Assembly (NCBI GenBank): GCA_000750105.3
Contig: JPHH03000019.1
Location: forward strand, 434,001 to 498,000
Origin: Tolypocladium sp. Sup5 PDA-1
Taxonomy: Eukaryota; Ascomycota; Sordariomycetes; Hypocreales; Ophiocordycipitaceae
Direction of reading: 5' to 3'
DNA length: 64,000 nt
Shown: piece after piece, positions 20,455 to 33,384 of the stretch
Layout of the letters: every line of letters starts with the position of its first letter
How positions within the stretch are numbered: the stretch's first letter is position 1
Notes under the pieces: model-generated
Database searches by the model: none
Told to the model about the DNA's origin: nothing
What the model saw: only the letters and a program-made list of their open reading frames with translations
Translations under genes and position numbers: made by a program

Positions 20455-23400
20455 ATGGATGCCCAAAGCTCTATCAGGGAGCCTGTAGCAATCATTGGGA
20501 CGGCATGTCGCTTTCCTGGTGGAGCTAACAGCCCGTCAAAGCTCTGGGATCTTCTCTGCGAGAAACGGGACGTGCAGACGCCCATCCCCGCCCAGCGATT
20601 CAATGTCGACGCCTTCTACAACAGAAATGGGGAGAAGAATGGATGTACGAATGTGAAAGACGCGTATTTCCTTTCCGAGGACATCCGCCTATTTGATGCG
20701 GCCTTTTTCAAAACCAACCCTCGAGAAGCGGAGGCAATGGACCCTCAGCAGCGGTTACTTCTCGAGACCGTCTATGAAGCAACCGAAGCGGCCGGCCTCC
20801 CATACGAAAATCTTGAAGGCTCCGATACCGCTGTGTACGTTGGCAGCATGACGGGCGACTATCACGAGATGATGCTTCGCGACCCACAGGATATGCCCAA
20901 GTACATGGCGACGGGCACTGCTCGAAGCATGCTGTCAAATCGAGTGTCATACTTCTTTGATTGGAAGGGCCCCTCTATGACCATTGATACGGCCTGTTCC
21001 TCTAGCCTCGTTGCTGTGCACGAAGCCGTTACGGCCCTTCGTTTGGGCGTGTCTAACGTCGCCTGCGCGGCCGGAGTTAACCTCATCCTCGGACCAGAAA
21101 TGATGATTTCTGAATCCAAGCTGCACATGCTGTCTCCAACTGGCCGGAGTAGAATGTGGGATGCGTCAGCCAACGGATACGCCCGAGGAGAAGGTGCTGC
21201 AGCTATCATCATGAAGAAACTGTCCCAGGCCCTGGAGGATGAGGATCACATTTACGGAATCATTCGTGAAACCGGAGTGAACTCTGACGGACGTGAGCTT
21301 GCCCCCCCCTTAACCAGCAAATGTGAAAGAGCTAGTTGACTAACGTCCTGCAGATACGAACGGCATCACACTGCCCAGCTCAGAGTCCCAAAAGGCTTTG
21401 ATCCGGCAGACATATGCCAACGCCGGCCTGGACTGCAGAAAGGACCGATGCCAATTCTTTGAAGCCCACGGAACGGGCACCCCTGCTGGAGATCCCATTG
21501 AGGCTCGCGCCGTTCATGAGGCATTCTTTGAAGACAGCCAGTCAGGGGCGGGAAGCTTGGACACAATGTTTATTGGATCTGTGAAGACTGCCATAGGCCA
21601 TCTCGAAGGCTGCGCCGGCCTTGCCGGCGTCATCAAGGCTCTGGAAGCTGTTCGCAGAGGCGTTGTTCCTCCCAACATGCTCTTCGAGCACATCAATCCG
21701 GCCATCAAACCCTTCAATACAAACCTGCGCATTCCAACAGAAGCTGCACCTTGGCCGGCGCTACCACCCAACTCCCCGCGTCGTGCCAGTGTCAACTCTT
21801 TCGGGTTTGGAGGCACCAACGCCCATGCCATCATTGAGAGCTTCGATAATTCTCCCAGGATACCCGAAGCCAGGTCCTCTAGCGAGCCGATTCACACCCC
21901 GCTCGTACTCTCTGCGAATTCCGAGCGGTCACTTCGAAACCAGGTTGTCCAGCTTTACAATACACTGCAGGCAGCGGATGGCAGGAGACTGGAAGAAATC
22001 CTCTTTACCATGGCCGAAAGGCGCTCGCAGCTTCCGGTCAGAGCATTCTTTTCAGGACACACTCTAGCAAGCCTTCAGAAGAAGCTGGGAGAGGCATCGG
22101 AGGAGGATGCCACCATTGCCTTCAACGAGGGTGAGAAGCCGTCCGGCCGGCCTGGAAGAATTCTCGGCGTCTTCACCGGTCAGGGCGCTCAGTGGCCAAC
22201 CATGGGCCGTGAGATTCTACAGACATCTGTCTTCGCACGAGATTTGATGGCGAGGCTGGAACAGTCACTGGCCATTCTCCCGGAACCACCAACTTGGACC
22301 CTCTCCGAACAGATTCTCGCCGACCCGACCACGTCTCGCTTGAGCGAAGCGGAAATTTCGCAGCCACTCTGTACCGCTGTGCAGTTGATGCTGGTCGAGC
22401 TACTACGCCGAGGCGGCGTCACCTTTGACTCTGTCATTGGCCATTCGTCGGGAGAGATAGTGGCAGCGTACGCCGCCGGGTTCCTCACGGCAGAGGATGC
22501 TATCCGAGTCGCGTACTGCCGCGGTGTTTGTGCCAAACTGGCTCGAGGAGAGGAGGGACAATCAGGCGCCATGATGGCTGTCGGAATGTCCTACGATGAG
22601 GCCGTTGAGCTTTGTGACGGTCACTTCCCTGGGCGCATCGACGTGGCGGCCAGCAACGCACCCTCAAGCGCCACCTTGTCTGGAGACAAAGAGGCCATTG
22701 ATGAGGCAAAGGCCTTGCTAGACGAACGGGGAACGTTTGCTCGTATCTTGAAAGTTGATACTGCATATCACTCGCATCACATGCAGCCTTGTGCCGGGCC
22801 ATACCTGGACCTCCTTAAAGCTTGCGACATACGGCCGCTGCCTGGAAATCCGTCTTGTGAATGGGTTTCCAGTGTCCTGGGTGAGCGCATGGATGCATCC
22901 ACTCATGCTGGAATTCTTGCTGGAGAGTATTGGAAGGCCAATATGGTCAAGCCCGTGCTTTTTACGCTTGCCGCTGAGCTCACAGCAGAGAACGCTGTGC
23001 CTTGCCATGTTGCCCTCGAGGTTGGGCCGCATCCAGCGCTCAAGGGCCCCTTTGGGCAAACGTACGAGCGAGCGACAGGTGCTCGACTCCCCTACCAGGC
23101 TACGTTGACTCGGAATACTCATGATGTTGAGGCCCTGAGCGACACTCTGGGCTTCCTATGGTCTCGTCTTGGCAAAGCCACCGTCAGCTTCGCCGCGTAC
23201 GCACAGTCCTTCTCTGCGCCGTCCACCACTATGGCAATCAACCTGCCCTCGTATCCCTGGGACCACACACAATCATTTTGGAAGGAGTCGAGAAAGTCTC
23301 GTAATTTTCGACAACGAACCCTGCCACCACATCCGCTCCTCGGTGTCCGTTCGTCGGAAGACGCTGCCTTGGACATGCGATGGCTCAACACCTTGCGACT

Positions 23401-26400
23401 CAGCGACGTGCCTTGGCTTGAGGGTCACAAGGTTGAAGGGCAGGTTATCTATCCCGCCGCTGCTTATCTTGTCATGGCCATGGAGTCGGCAAAGGCTATA
23501 GATGAAACCCGGGACATTCAATTGGTAGAGCTTTATGACGTGCACATCCTCAGCGCAATCCAGTTGAGCCAGGACGACTCCCAAGGCGTCGAGACTTTAT
23601 TTACTCTGAAAATCAATGACACTCAGTCCGACCCGAACACAGCCCAGTGGGCGTGCTTCACTTCATCTGCTGGACGTGATGGCAGCTGGAAATGCCACGC
23701 CAAGGGCCAGTTGCGTGTCGAATTTGGTTCATCGGTCGACAACCTGCTACCATCGAGAAGCCCACCAGTAGCGTCTCTGAATGCTGTGAATATGGAGCGT
23801 TTTTATGCCTCACTCACTCAGATCGGACTGGACTACACCGGCGACTTCAAGCATCTGGACAGCGTGGTCAGACAATCGGGATTTGCAACAGCAACAGCCA
23901 AGGCAATGGGCCATGACTTCTCAGCCATGATCCATCCCGCACTACTGGACTCTGCTTTCCAATCTTTGTTTGCCGCGTATTGTTGGCCGGACGATGGAAG
24001 CCTCCATGCTCCTTTTCTGCCGACATTTTTCAAAAGCCTGCGTCTTATAAACATGAACCGAGTCCAGCATGGGGAGCAGCTGATTATTGACTCTTACCTG
24101 ACCGACGCCAATGATCGGGACATTACTGCTGACATTGACATTTTCACCTCCTCAAACAGCCGACCGCTTCTGCAACTCCAAGGGTTGACTTGTACCTCCC
24201 TCCTGCGGGCAGGGCCTAGCAACTGCAAGGAGCTCTACACACGCACGGAGTGGGAAGTTGATACCAGCAGTGCCATCGCTTCTGCAGGCGTGGACCAACA
24301 CGATGCCCTCGAGGACCTTGAACTGGTTGACTTGTGCGAGCGTCTCTCCTATTCTTACCTGAGGGAGCTCAACAAGACTATCGACCGAAAAGAGGTGGTC
24401 CATATGGAGTGGCACTTCCAGCGCATATTTGAATGGATTGATCACCTGTTTCCGGTCATTGAAGCAGGCCAACATCCAACCATCAGGAAAGAGTGGTCTA
24501 CGGACCAGCGCTCGTGGCTACTGGAGCAGGCGGCCAAGTTTCCCGACCAGGTCGACCTCCTGCTCATTCAAGCCGTCGGTGAGAACCTGTCCGCCGTGGT
24601 CCGCAAGCAAACCACTATGCTGGAGCACATGATCAAGGATGACGTCCTCAATCGCTTCTATAAGTTTGGCCTAGGCTTCCAGAGGGCCAATGGCTACCTA
24701 GGGCGAATATCCAAGCAAATTGCTCACCGCTACCCTCGAATGAACATCCTCGAAATTGGTGCTGGAACTGGAGGTGCTACTAAAGGCATCCTCGAATCGC
24801 TAGGCACTACATTCGAGAGCTATACCTTCACGGATATTTCAACCGGATTCTTTGAAGCAGCCGCAGAAGCATTCGAGCCGTGGCTCGCCAAGATGGTTTT
24901 CAAGCCGCTTAACGTGGAAAATGATCCGACGGAGCAAGGCTTCAAGGAGGCGTCTTACGACTTCATCGTCGCTTCCAATGTGCTCCATGCCACAAAGTCA
25001 CTCTCAGAAACGATGCGGAATGTTAGAAGGCTGCTTAAGCCTGGTGGCCAGCTCTTGCTGCTCGAGGTCACAAGCGACATTGTCCGTGTGAAGTTGATGA
25101 TGTCTGGCTTGTCAGGCTGGTGGCTCGGAGGGGATGATGGACGTCGTTACGCGCCAACAATTACTATCCCGGAGTGGGATTCTCTGCTGCGGTCAACAGG
25201 GTTCTCTGGAGTTGACCACACGGTCAACGACTTTGTGGATTCCACCAAATACATGACCTCGGTCATGCTCTCCCAAGCAGTTGACGACAATATTGACGTG
25301 CTCCGCCAGCCCCTATCGAGCCCCGGCGACTGGTTGTCGGGACACTCGATCACTATCCTGGGCGGCAAATGCATAGGCCTCGCAAGGAGCATCTCGGACA
25401 CTCTCTTTGCCATCAATGGGTCTCCCCCACCCATGATAAACTTTATCGAAGGGTTTGAGCAGCTGTCTTTGCCAGAATGTGGCCGGGATTTAAGATCGGT
25501 ACTTGTTCTGGAAGATCTGGATGAACCCATATTCCAGGAACTTACGTCTCAAAAGCTTTCAGGACTGCAGAAGGCCATCAATCAGTCCCGGCAGATGCTC
25601 TGGGTTTCCAAAGGTTGCCGCAGAGAAGAGCCATACGCCAACATGTCCGTTGGGTTGTGTCGCAGCCTCGCGGCCGAGTATCCTCACATTCAATTCCAGC
25701 ACATCGACCTGGAGTCTGGCCTTGAACCACTCGCAGTATCGCGGATTTCTGAAGCTATGGCCCGTCTCGTCTTCAAAGCGTCGCTGAAACAACCAGTCGA
25801 CATCCTCTGGTCCATCGAGCCAGAATTGATCCTGGAGCATGGGAAGTGGCTCATTCCACGCATTTTGCCAGATGAACCACTGAACCACCGACTCAATTGC
25901 AGCAAGATGACGATTGAAACCCAGAGTTCTCTCGAAACGAGCACGATTGAGATCCATCGTGTAGGAAACGAGTTCGCTGTGACCCAGCCTATTCCTTCAC
26001 TACAAGCATCAAAAGACACATCCCATGTACGGGTCAGAGTGACACTGTCGCTCCTCTATCCCATTTGTCTGGATGAGAGCTCTTGTGTTTATCTATGTTA
26101 TGGCCACAGAGAGCAAGACCCGACCGTTCCGGTACTTGCGTTATCGGAGACCAACAGCTCCAGCATCTGCGTATCGGAGTCTTGCGTATTCGACTGCTCT
26201 GCATCAACTGCCACCGGTACCATGCTCTTGCGAAAAGTTGCCTTTGCTATGCTAGCTGAAAAGCTGCTCGCTCGGGCTGACTCTGGCGCAACGATAGTCC
26301 TCCACGATGCAGACCAGTTTGTGGGCGCAGCCGTTCGGTGGAAGGCGGCTGAACGGGGCTTGAGATACATTTCGACCACATCCCTGACGCAACCCGATGG

Positions 26401-29400
26401 CAAGGACATCGGAACAGTCTTTATACATGCCCATGCTCCAGAACGCGTCATCAAGAAACTTATTCCTCGTGATGCTAAGCTTCTTATTGATTTCTCAAGT
26501 AACATACACAATTCTGGCGAGCCTCCTTTGCGACGTTACCTCCCAACATATTGCAAGTTCTACCAACTTCAAACCGTCTTTGGCAGGACGGACGATAACG
26601 CACCTTCGGGAATTCCAGATGCGGTTCTTAAACGCGCCAAGGATGCCATCGACTCTTCGCTTGGCTTCCAGTTGACGACCGATGCACCAGTCATCAACGC
26701 CTCGGAGCTCACTGGCCAGCCGGTTTTGGATTTGCCTTACTCATCGGTGGTCAACTTTTGCGCCGAAACCACCGTGCCTACTATCATTCAGCCACTCAAG
26801 GGCAACCTTCTTCTCCGTCCTGATAAGACATACCTGTTAGTAGGATGCACTGGGGGTCTTGGGCAAGCCTTATGCAGGTGGATGGTGTCGGCCGGTGTCA
26901 GACATCTTGCGCTTACGACAAGAAACGTCAGCAGAGTCGATAAAAAATGGCTGGAGGCATTGCAGCTTGCGGGTGCCAATGTCAGGCTTTTCGAGCTCGA
27001 TGTGGGTGACAAGGAGGCACTTGCGATCGCCTACGACCAGGTCTCCCGAGAAATGCCTCCCATCTGCGGAGTTGCTAATGCTGCTATGGTCCTATCCGAC
27101 CGGTCATTCGGAGAGCTTGAGGTGGGCGATTTTGCCACGGTGTTCAGGCCCAAAGTGCGAGGCACCCAAAACTTGCATGAGCTCTTCGGAGATCAGCAAC
27201 TCGACTTCTTTGTGATGTTCTCGTCACTTGCAAGCATCGTCGGCAATCGTGGCCAATCCAACTACGCTGCTGCAAACCTTTTCATGAGCGCCATTGCCGA
27301 GCAGCGCAGGGCAAAGAACCTGGCGGCCTCTGTCATCCATATTGGCATGATTCTGGGTGTTGGATATGTGTCTTCGACTGGCGCATACGAAGCCACTCTG
27401 AGACAATACAACTATATGCCTATCTCCGAATCAGACTTCCTCAACATGTTCTCGCAGGCAATCCTGGTCGGCCAACCCAGATCTGGGCATTCCCCCGAAC
27501 TTATCACCGGCCTCAACCGGTATAGCCTGCAGCCAGACGTGCCGAAGCATTTCTGGCACGAGAACGCGCGATTCTGTCATCATACGCTGGAAGGGCAGCA
27601 CCATGAGTCTTCTTCGGTCTCCAGAGCCTCCTTGTCGCACCGCCTGGCCGATGCTAAGAATTCCGACGAGCTTTTATCCATTGTCCAAGAGGAATTCTGC
27701 ACGAAACTCGAGCGCATGCTTCAGGCTGAAAGTGGCACCATTCGGACTTCGCAACCACTGATGAACCTGGGAGTCGACTCATTGATCGCCGTTGAGATCC
27801 GGTCTTGGTTTCTCAAAGAACTAGACGTGGATTTTCCAGTCTTGAACATCCTCAACACGGATTCTATCGCGGATCTATGCTTCCGAGCTGTGTCACGTCT
27901 CGTGGCTTCCCAACAAACAGAGAGTGGTAAACAGGGCCCCCCAGCAAGCGAGGTCAGTAACCACAGCCATCAACCTTGTCCTTTTGCTAATACTAGAGAG
28001 GCTACAAAGTCCTTAGAATATGTCCCCGTGAGCGACGGATCAGCGACTGCAGAGTCGTCAACTCCGCCATCGGATTTTGACCCATCTTCCGTGAACAGCA
28101 GCGGAAAATCGACAAAGAGTTCTATTACTGGCGGCGACGGCGAGTTGTCAGTAGACAAGCATTCAAAGATTGAGCGGAGCGGTCGGCTATCGTTCGCACA
28201 GGAACGTATCTGGTTCCTGCAGCAATACCTCCAGGACCCTACGACTTTCAACGTCACCTTGGCATACCGGATTACAGGACCTCTCCGACTGACTGATCTG
28301 GAACATGCCTTTGACAAGGTTATTCGGCGCCACGAGTCTCTGCGTACTGGCTTCTATACCGACCGTGATACGACACTTCCAACGCAGGGGGTGCACGAAC
28401 ATGTCATCTTCAAATTGGAACAAAGGAATGACTGCACTATCCAGAATGAGTTTGAAAAAATGCAGAATGTTCGTTACGACTTCGAGAACGGTCATATCAT
28501 AAAGGCTGTTATTATTTGCAACCCCGACCAAGACGAACACATCTTGGTGCTCGGTTTCCACCACATCGCGCTTGACGGCTTCAGCGCGCAGATTCTCGTC
28601 GCCGATTTGGCTGCGGCGTATTCTGGGCAGGAATTGACTCCTTTGCCAAAAGGGTACCTAGATTTCGCCGTGCAACAGCGCGCTGCAAATCTCCCTGTCG
28701 AGACGCGTCAATATTGGAAGTCCCAGTTCGACACTTTGCCCCCAGTCCTTCCCATTTTTGACTTCGCGGAATGCAAGACGCGGGTGCCATTGATCAACTA
28801 CAAGACAAGGGCTTCGGAACAGACTCTGTCTCTGCGTGCGTCGGCAAGGGTCAAAGCAGCAGCCCGAAGACTCGGTTCAACGCCGTTCCACGTCTACTTA
28901 GCCGCTCTGCAGGCACTGCTGTATGACTTGGCTTCAGTCGAAGACGTCTGCATCGGCATTGCGGACGCAAATAAGAACGAAGCCACCTACATGGATACAA
29001 TGGGCTTCTTCGTCAACCTCCTTCCTCTTCGTTTCCGACTGGATGCATCTCAGACGCTTGCTGACCTGGTTGCCAAAGCCAAAGTCAAGGCTACCGAAGC
29101 CCTGACACATTCTCTCATGCCATTCGACGTTCTTCTGGACGAACTCAAGCTACCTCGATCTGCGATACACAGCCCCTTATTCCAAGCGATGCTCAACTTC
29201 AAGATGGGTTCCACACGAAAGGTTCCTCTTGGGGATTGTCAAGCGGAGATTCTCGACTTCAAGGATGCAAGAAATGCGTATGATATTACCTTTGACATCG
29301 AAACCTACCCGGATGGCTCCACCTCAATAAGTGTCAAGTCTCAAAAGCACCTCTACACCGACCATGAGCTGAGCCTCGTTTTGGACACATACGTTCGCAT

Positions 29401-32400
29401 TCTCGATTTGTTTGCCAGGGATCCTTCGCACACGCTTAGCAAAATCACCAAGCCAGCGCCAGAAGACATCGAGAAAGCATTGAAGCTCGGGCGGGGTGAG
29501 AGAATCCCGTCCCCAAAACTCGAAACTGTTTCCCACTATTTCGAAGACTGGGTCACCCGGCAACCAGGAGCAGTAGCTGTCAGAGATGATCGTGGTACGG
29601 AGATGTCCTACTCCCAATTGAAGCATGTAGTGGGTAATGTCGCTACAACTCTCCTGCGAACTGGGCTGAGGTCCGGAGCAAGGATATGCGTTTACTGCGA
29701 GCCTGGTATTCACGTTATCATATGTTTGCTGGCCGTTGCGGAGATCGGTGGAACTTACGTGCCTTTGGATCCACAGAATCCTCCAAAACGCCTTCAGCTT
29801 ATTGTTGACAATTGTGAGCCGGACGTCATTCTCTTTGGCGAGTCTACGAGGGATTTGGCACCGGTCTTGCAGACAAGCGCAAAAATCATCAACGTCAACA
29901 GCATCCAACATAACTCGAAGTCCATATCGGTCATTGAGAACCAGGCTCGAGCATCGGGGTCGGCATTCATGTTTTACACCAGCGGCACGACAGGTATTCC
30001 CAAAGGAGTCGAGCTTACTCACCGCAACCTTGTGCACCACATCGATTCCATCATCAACTTCTACGGCATCGAACGAGGCATTATGCTCCAGCAGGCCCCT
30101 CTAGGCTTTGATATGTCACTCACACAGATGTCATTGTCGATAATGACTGGTGGAACACTGCTCGTTGCCTCAAGCACGACTCGCAAGGACCCGAGGCAAC
30201 TTGCCCAGCTGATGCTTTCAGGCAAAGTAACACACACCATCATGACGCCTACTCTAGCCTTGGCCCTCATTCGTCATGGCTACGACTACCTATCCAAGTG
30301 CGTGCACTGGAGGTTTTCGGTGCTATCGGGTGAAGCCATGCGCGCCCACGTCATCCCCGAATTCCAAAGACTCGGCTTGATTGATCTCAAGCTGTACAAC
30401 GGCTACGGCCCAACTGAGATCACCATCAACAGCAGCATGGGACAGGATGAACTGAGTGTAACGGCCACCAGAGACACCTGGAATCCAAGTATTGGATTCA
30501 CACTTCCGAATTACTCTTGCTACATCCTGGACGAGAACCTGCAACCCGTCCGCATCGGCCACGCGGGCGAGCTAGTCGTTGGCGGGGCCGGCGTCGCGGT
30601 TGGCTATTTGCAAAGGGAGGAACTCACTCAAGAGAAGTTTCTCCTCGATCCTTTTGCCAGGTCTGACGACTTGGCTCGGGGTTGGTCTCGCATGTACCGC
30701 ACTGGTGACAAGGCCAAATTCTTGCCAGACGGTCGCATTGTCTTTCTCGGCCGCCTAGCTGGCGACTCCCAAATCAAACTGCGAGGATTCCGAATCGAGC
30801 TTGACGATGTTGCCAATACAATTATTAAGAGCTCCGGCGGCGTTATTTCTGAGGCGGCCGTCTCGCTGCGACAGAGTTCCGACGGTTCCCAAGATGGTGC
30901 GTTCCTGGTCGCCTTTGCCATCATGTCCGAGACGCATTGTCCTTCAGAAGTGTCCTCGTTCTCCAAGCAGCTTCTCAGGGACTTGCCGCTCCCACGATAC
31001 ATGATTCCGGCCAAGATCGTGCCAGTCGATCAGTTGCCAATGAGCTCTTCCGGCAAGCTGGACCGGTACACCCTTGACGCCTTTCCGATACCCCAGGACA
31101 CCAATATCGGCAATAGGCCTCTCACGGCTACCCAGGAGATACTCAAGTGGCTGTGGCTCGAGGCGCTGCCATCGGTCGGAGCAACCGCCGCCATCGAACC
31201 AGATACCGACTTCTTCCAAGCTGGCGGGAACTCGCTGCGTATCGTCATGCTGAGAGAGCACATTGCTAGAGAATTTGGTGTCACAGTATCGGTATTCGAT
31301 CTGTTCAAGGCAAGCACTTTGGCGGGAATGGCAGCCAAAATTGATGAGTCCTCGGAGTCACAAACGGAGAAGAATTCAGTTAATTGGGCCGCGGAGACGC
31401 ACGTTGAAATACCAAGCAACCAAACCCATCAAGAATATGAGGGGGATCTTGCCTTTGAAGCTACTGATGGACTCGAAGTCGTCCTTACCGGCGCTACTGG
31501 CTTCCTAGGATCAAACATTCTTAGGTCCCTCCTCAATGACAAGCAAGTGTCTGGGATTCACTGCCTAGCCATCAGGCGATCATCCAACGATGTCGGGGAG
31601 CGACAACCACTTCTTATGTCACCCCAAGTGACTTGCTATGGCGGCGACCTCTCTTTGCCTCGCCTTGGGCTTTCCGAAGAAGAATATCACACGCTGTCAC
31701 AAAAGGTTCACAGAGTCATTCACAATGGCGCTGACGTCTCATTCTTGAAGTCATATCAATCTCTTCGAGACTCGAATGTAATGTCAACCAAGGAATTGGC
31801 TCGTTTGGCAGCTCCTCGTCGGATTCCTGTACACTTTGTTTCGTCCGGAGGCGTTGTCAACCTGACGGGCATGGATGGCCTACCCGAGATATCCGTTTCT
31901 GCGTTCAAGCCGCCCACAGACGGCTCACAGGGCTACACTGCCTCTAAATGGGCTTCCGAAGTCTACCTCGAGAGTTGTGTGGACCTCATGGGTATCCCAA
32001 CCTGGATACATCGCCCATCAAACATTACCGGCGTTGATGTGCCCTCCACGGACTTGATGCAGAATCTGTTCCAGTTTTCTGGTCGTATCCGAGCTCTGCC
32101 AGATATATCTGGCTGGAGGGGTTCTTTCGATTTTGTCCCTGTCGAAGTCGTGGCCCAGGCAATTGCTGCATCGATTCACGAAGTCCCACGTTTGGAAATG
32201 AATGCGCCGGTCTACCGTCATCATTGCGCGTCCCGGAAGATCCCGGTCAGTGACCTGCCGGCGTTTCTCGAAGCCGAGCAGGGTGTTTGTATGCAGATTG
32301 TCAGCCTTGACGACTGGCTGAGCCGGGCCAAGGAGGCCGGCCTCGACGGTACAACGGCTATCCTCATCCGCAACATGTTGGATATGAAGAGTGGAACCAT

Positions 32401-32428
32401 TGTTCCCTGGCTTATGCAAGGTGTTTGA
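20455..32428 (+). CDS. fus1: Fusarin-type PKS-NRPS hybrid synthetase
   Basis: Two exons (20455-21292 and 21354-32428; 61-bp intron) give 3,970 residues, normal for fungal PKS-NRPSs. Approximate domain order: KS 8-435 (Cys181 in DTACSSS, His318, His362), AT 550-880 (Ser644 in GHSSGE), DH 940-1250 (His971, Asp1145), C-methyltransferase around 1390-1600 (EIGAGTGG at 1413), degenerate ER about 1700-2090, KR (GCTGGLG at 2110, Tyr2250), ACP (Ser2422), condensation (HHIALDG at 2682), adenylation (YTSGTTG at 3154), PCP (Ser3573), terminal reductase (TGATGFLG at 3658; Tyr3807 and Lys3811 in GYTASKW). The ER nucleotide motif has lost its glycines (DADQFVG where GGVG is expected, near 1930). Family knowledge: Fus1 joins a methylated heptaketide polyene to homoserine. 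Retained Tyr-Lys in the reductase suggests reductive release rather than Dieckmann closure. Homoserine specificity here is inferred from synteny, not from a decoded A-domain. Fusarins are mycotoxins; NG-391 is the Metarhizium relative. Confidence 0.95.
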
Positions 32429-33384
32429 TTTTGATGCACTAGAATTAAATGATGTTCTGGCTTGAGTAGGTGCCCAGTCAGGTTACTTTTTGAAACGTTC
32501 ATGTACCCTCTGTAGCTTCAAGGCTTTATTTGCCTAGGCGTGTATCAATCCATTACTGGCATACTTTATCCGCTGTCACTTAGAGATAGCCGTTCTGAAT
32601 TAAGGGACTCCTCCGCAACTCAGTGTCATTTCTATTGCAGCGCTCTAATGACCTGCGTCGCAATCGCTTTGTTGACCATCGCTCATGTCGTCGTTGCATG
32701 GAATTTGCATCTTAACCGTGATTTGTCCGATGTATATCCCGATGGCACAGAAGATCGTCACCTTTGTGTTTTCTTTCGTTATTCTAGCGTCAGAAATCCT
32801 TGATAGCATCGATTCATGCAGAACCAATACGATAAAGGGTTTGATTGACGGCTGTGACTTCGGGTAAGTTAGACAGAAGGGCGGCATAGATGGGCAGGGC
32901 GGCGAAACGAGACAAGGCAGGCGTCAGGCACTGAGCCAGCGAAAGCCACGAGTATAGAGAAGAGTTGGCCATTAATTCATCTACGGTTCATGATGCCGAG
33001 GGGGGAACGTTGGTCCCAGGCGCAGAATAGGATACAGTCGATGAGACCTGCGGCTCAAGGCGTCAAAGAATTGTACACATACCATCATGAGCCGATAAGG
33101 GTGGAGGTGGTCAGAAGCAAGGGTTGGTTGGTTGAGCTGCTGGGTGTTGGTGACGGTCGTGGATCCGGCTGGGGTTGTTGGCCGTGCAGCTCGGCGAATT
33201 CTTTGTCCTTGTCAGACCTCCAGAGAACAAGCTCCATCTTGGCTTCCCCGGTTTTTCTCTCGAAATCATCCGATGGACGGTAATAGCTGCATTTCTTTCT
33301 TCAACCACCGCCACCGAGCCAGAAAACCCATACCTTCTGGTCTACAGCCACCGCCGCTACGATCACCGTCTTCCCTGCTCCAGC
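32429..33384. other. Intergenic region fus1-fus6
   Basis: About 950 bp holding the fus1 3' end and the fus6 promoter. Short open frames here have no recognisable features. The only notable element is the operator-like site at 33191. Confidence 0.5.
33191..33197. promoter_or_regulatory. Operator-like TCGGCGA upstream of fus6
   Basis: GCTCGGCGAATT (AATTCGCCGAGC on the other strand), ending 188 bp before the fus6 start chosen here. Confidence 0.5.
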
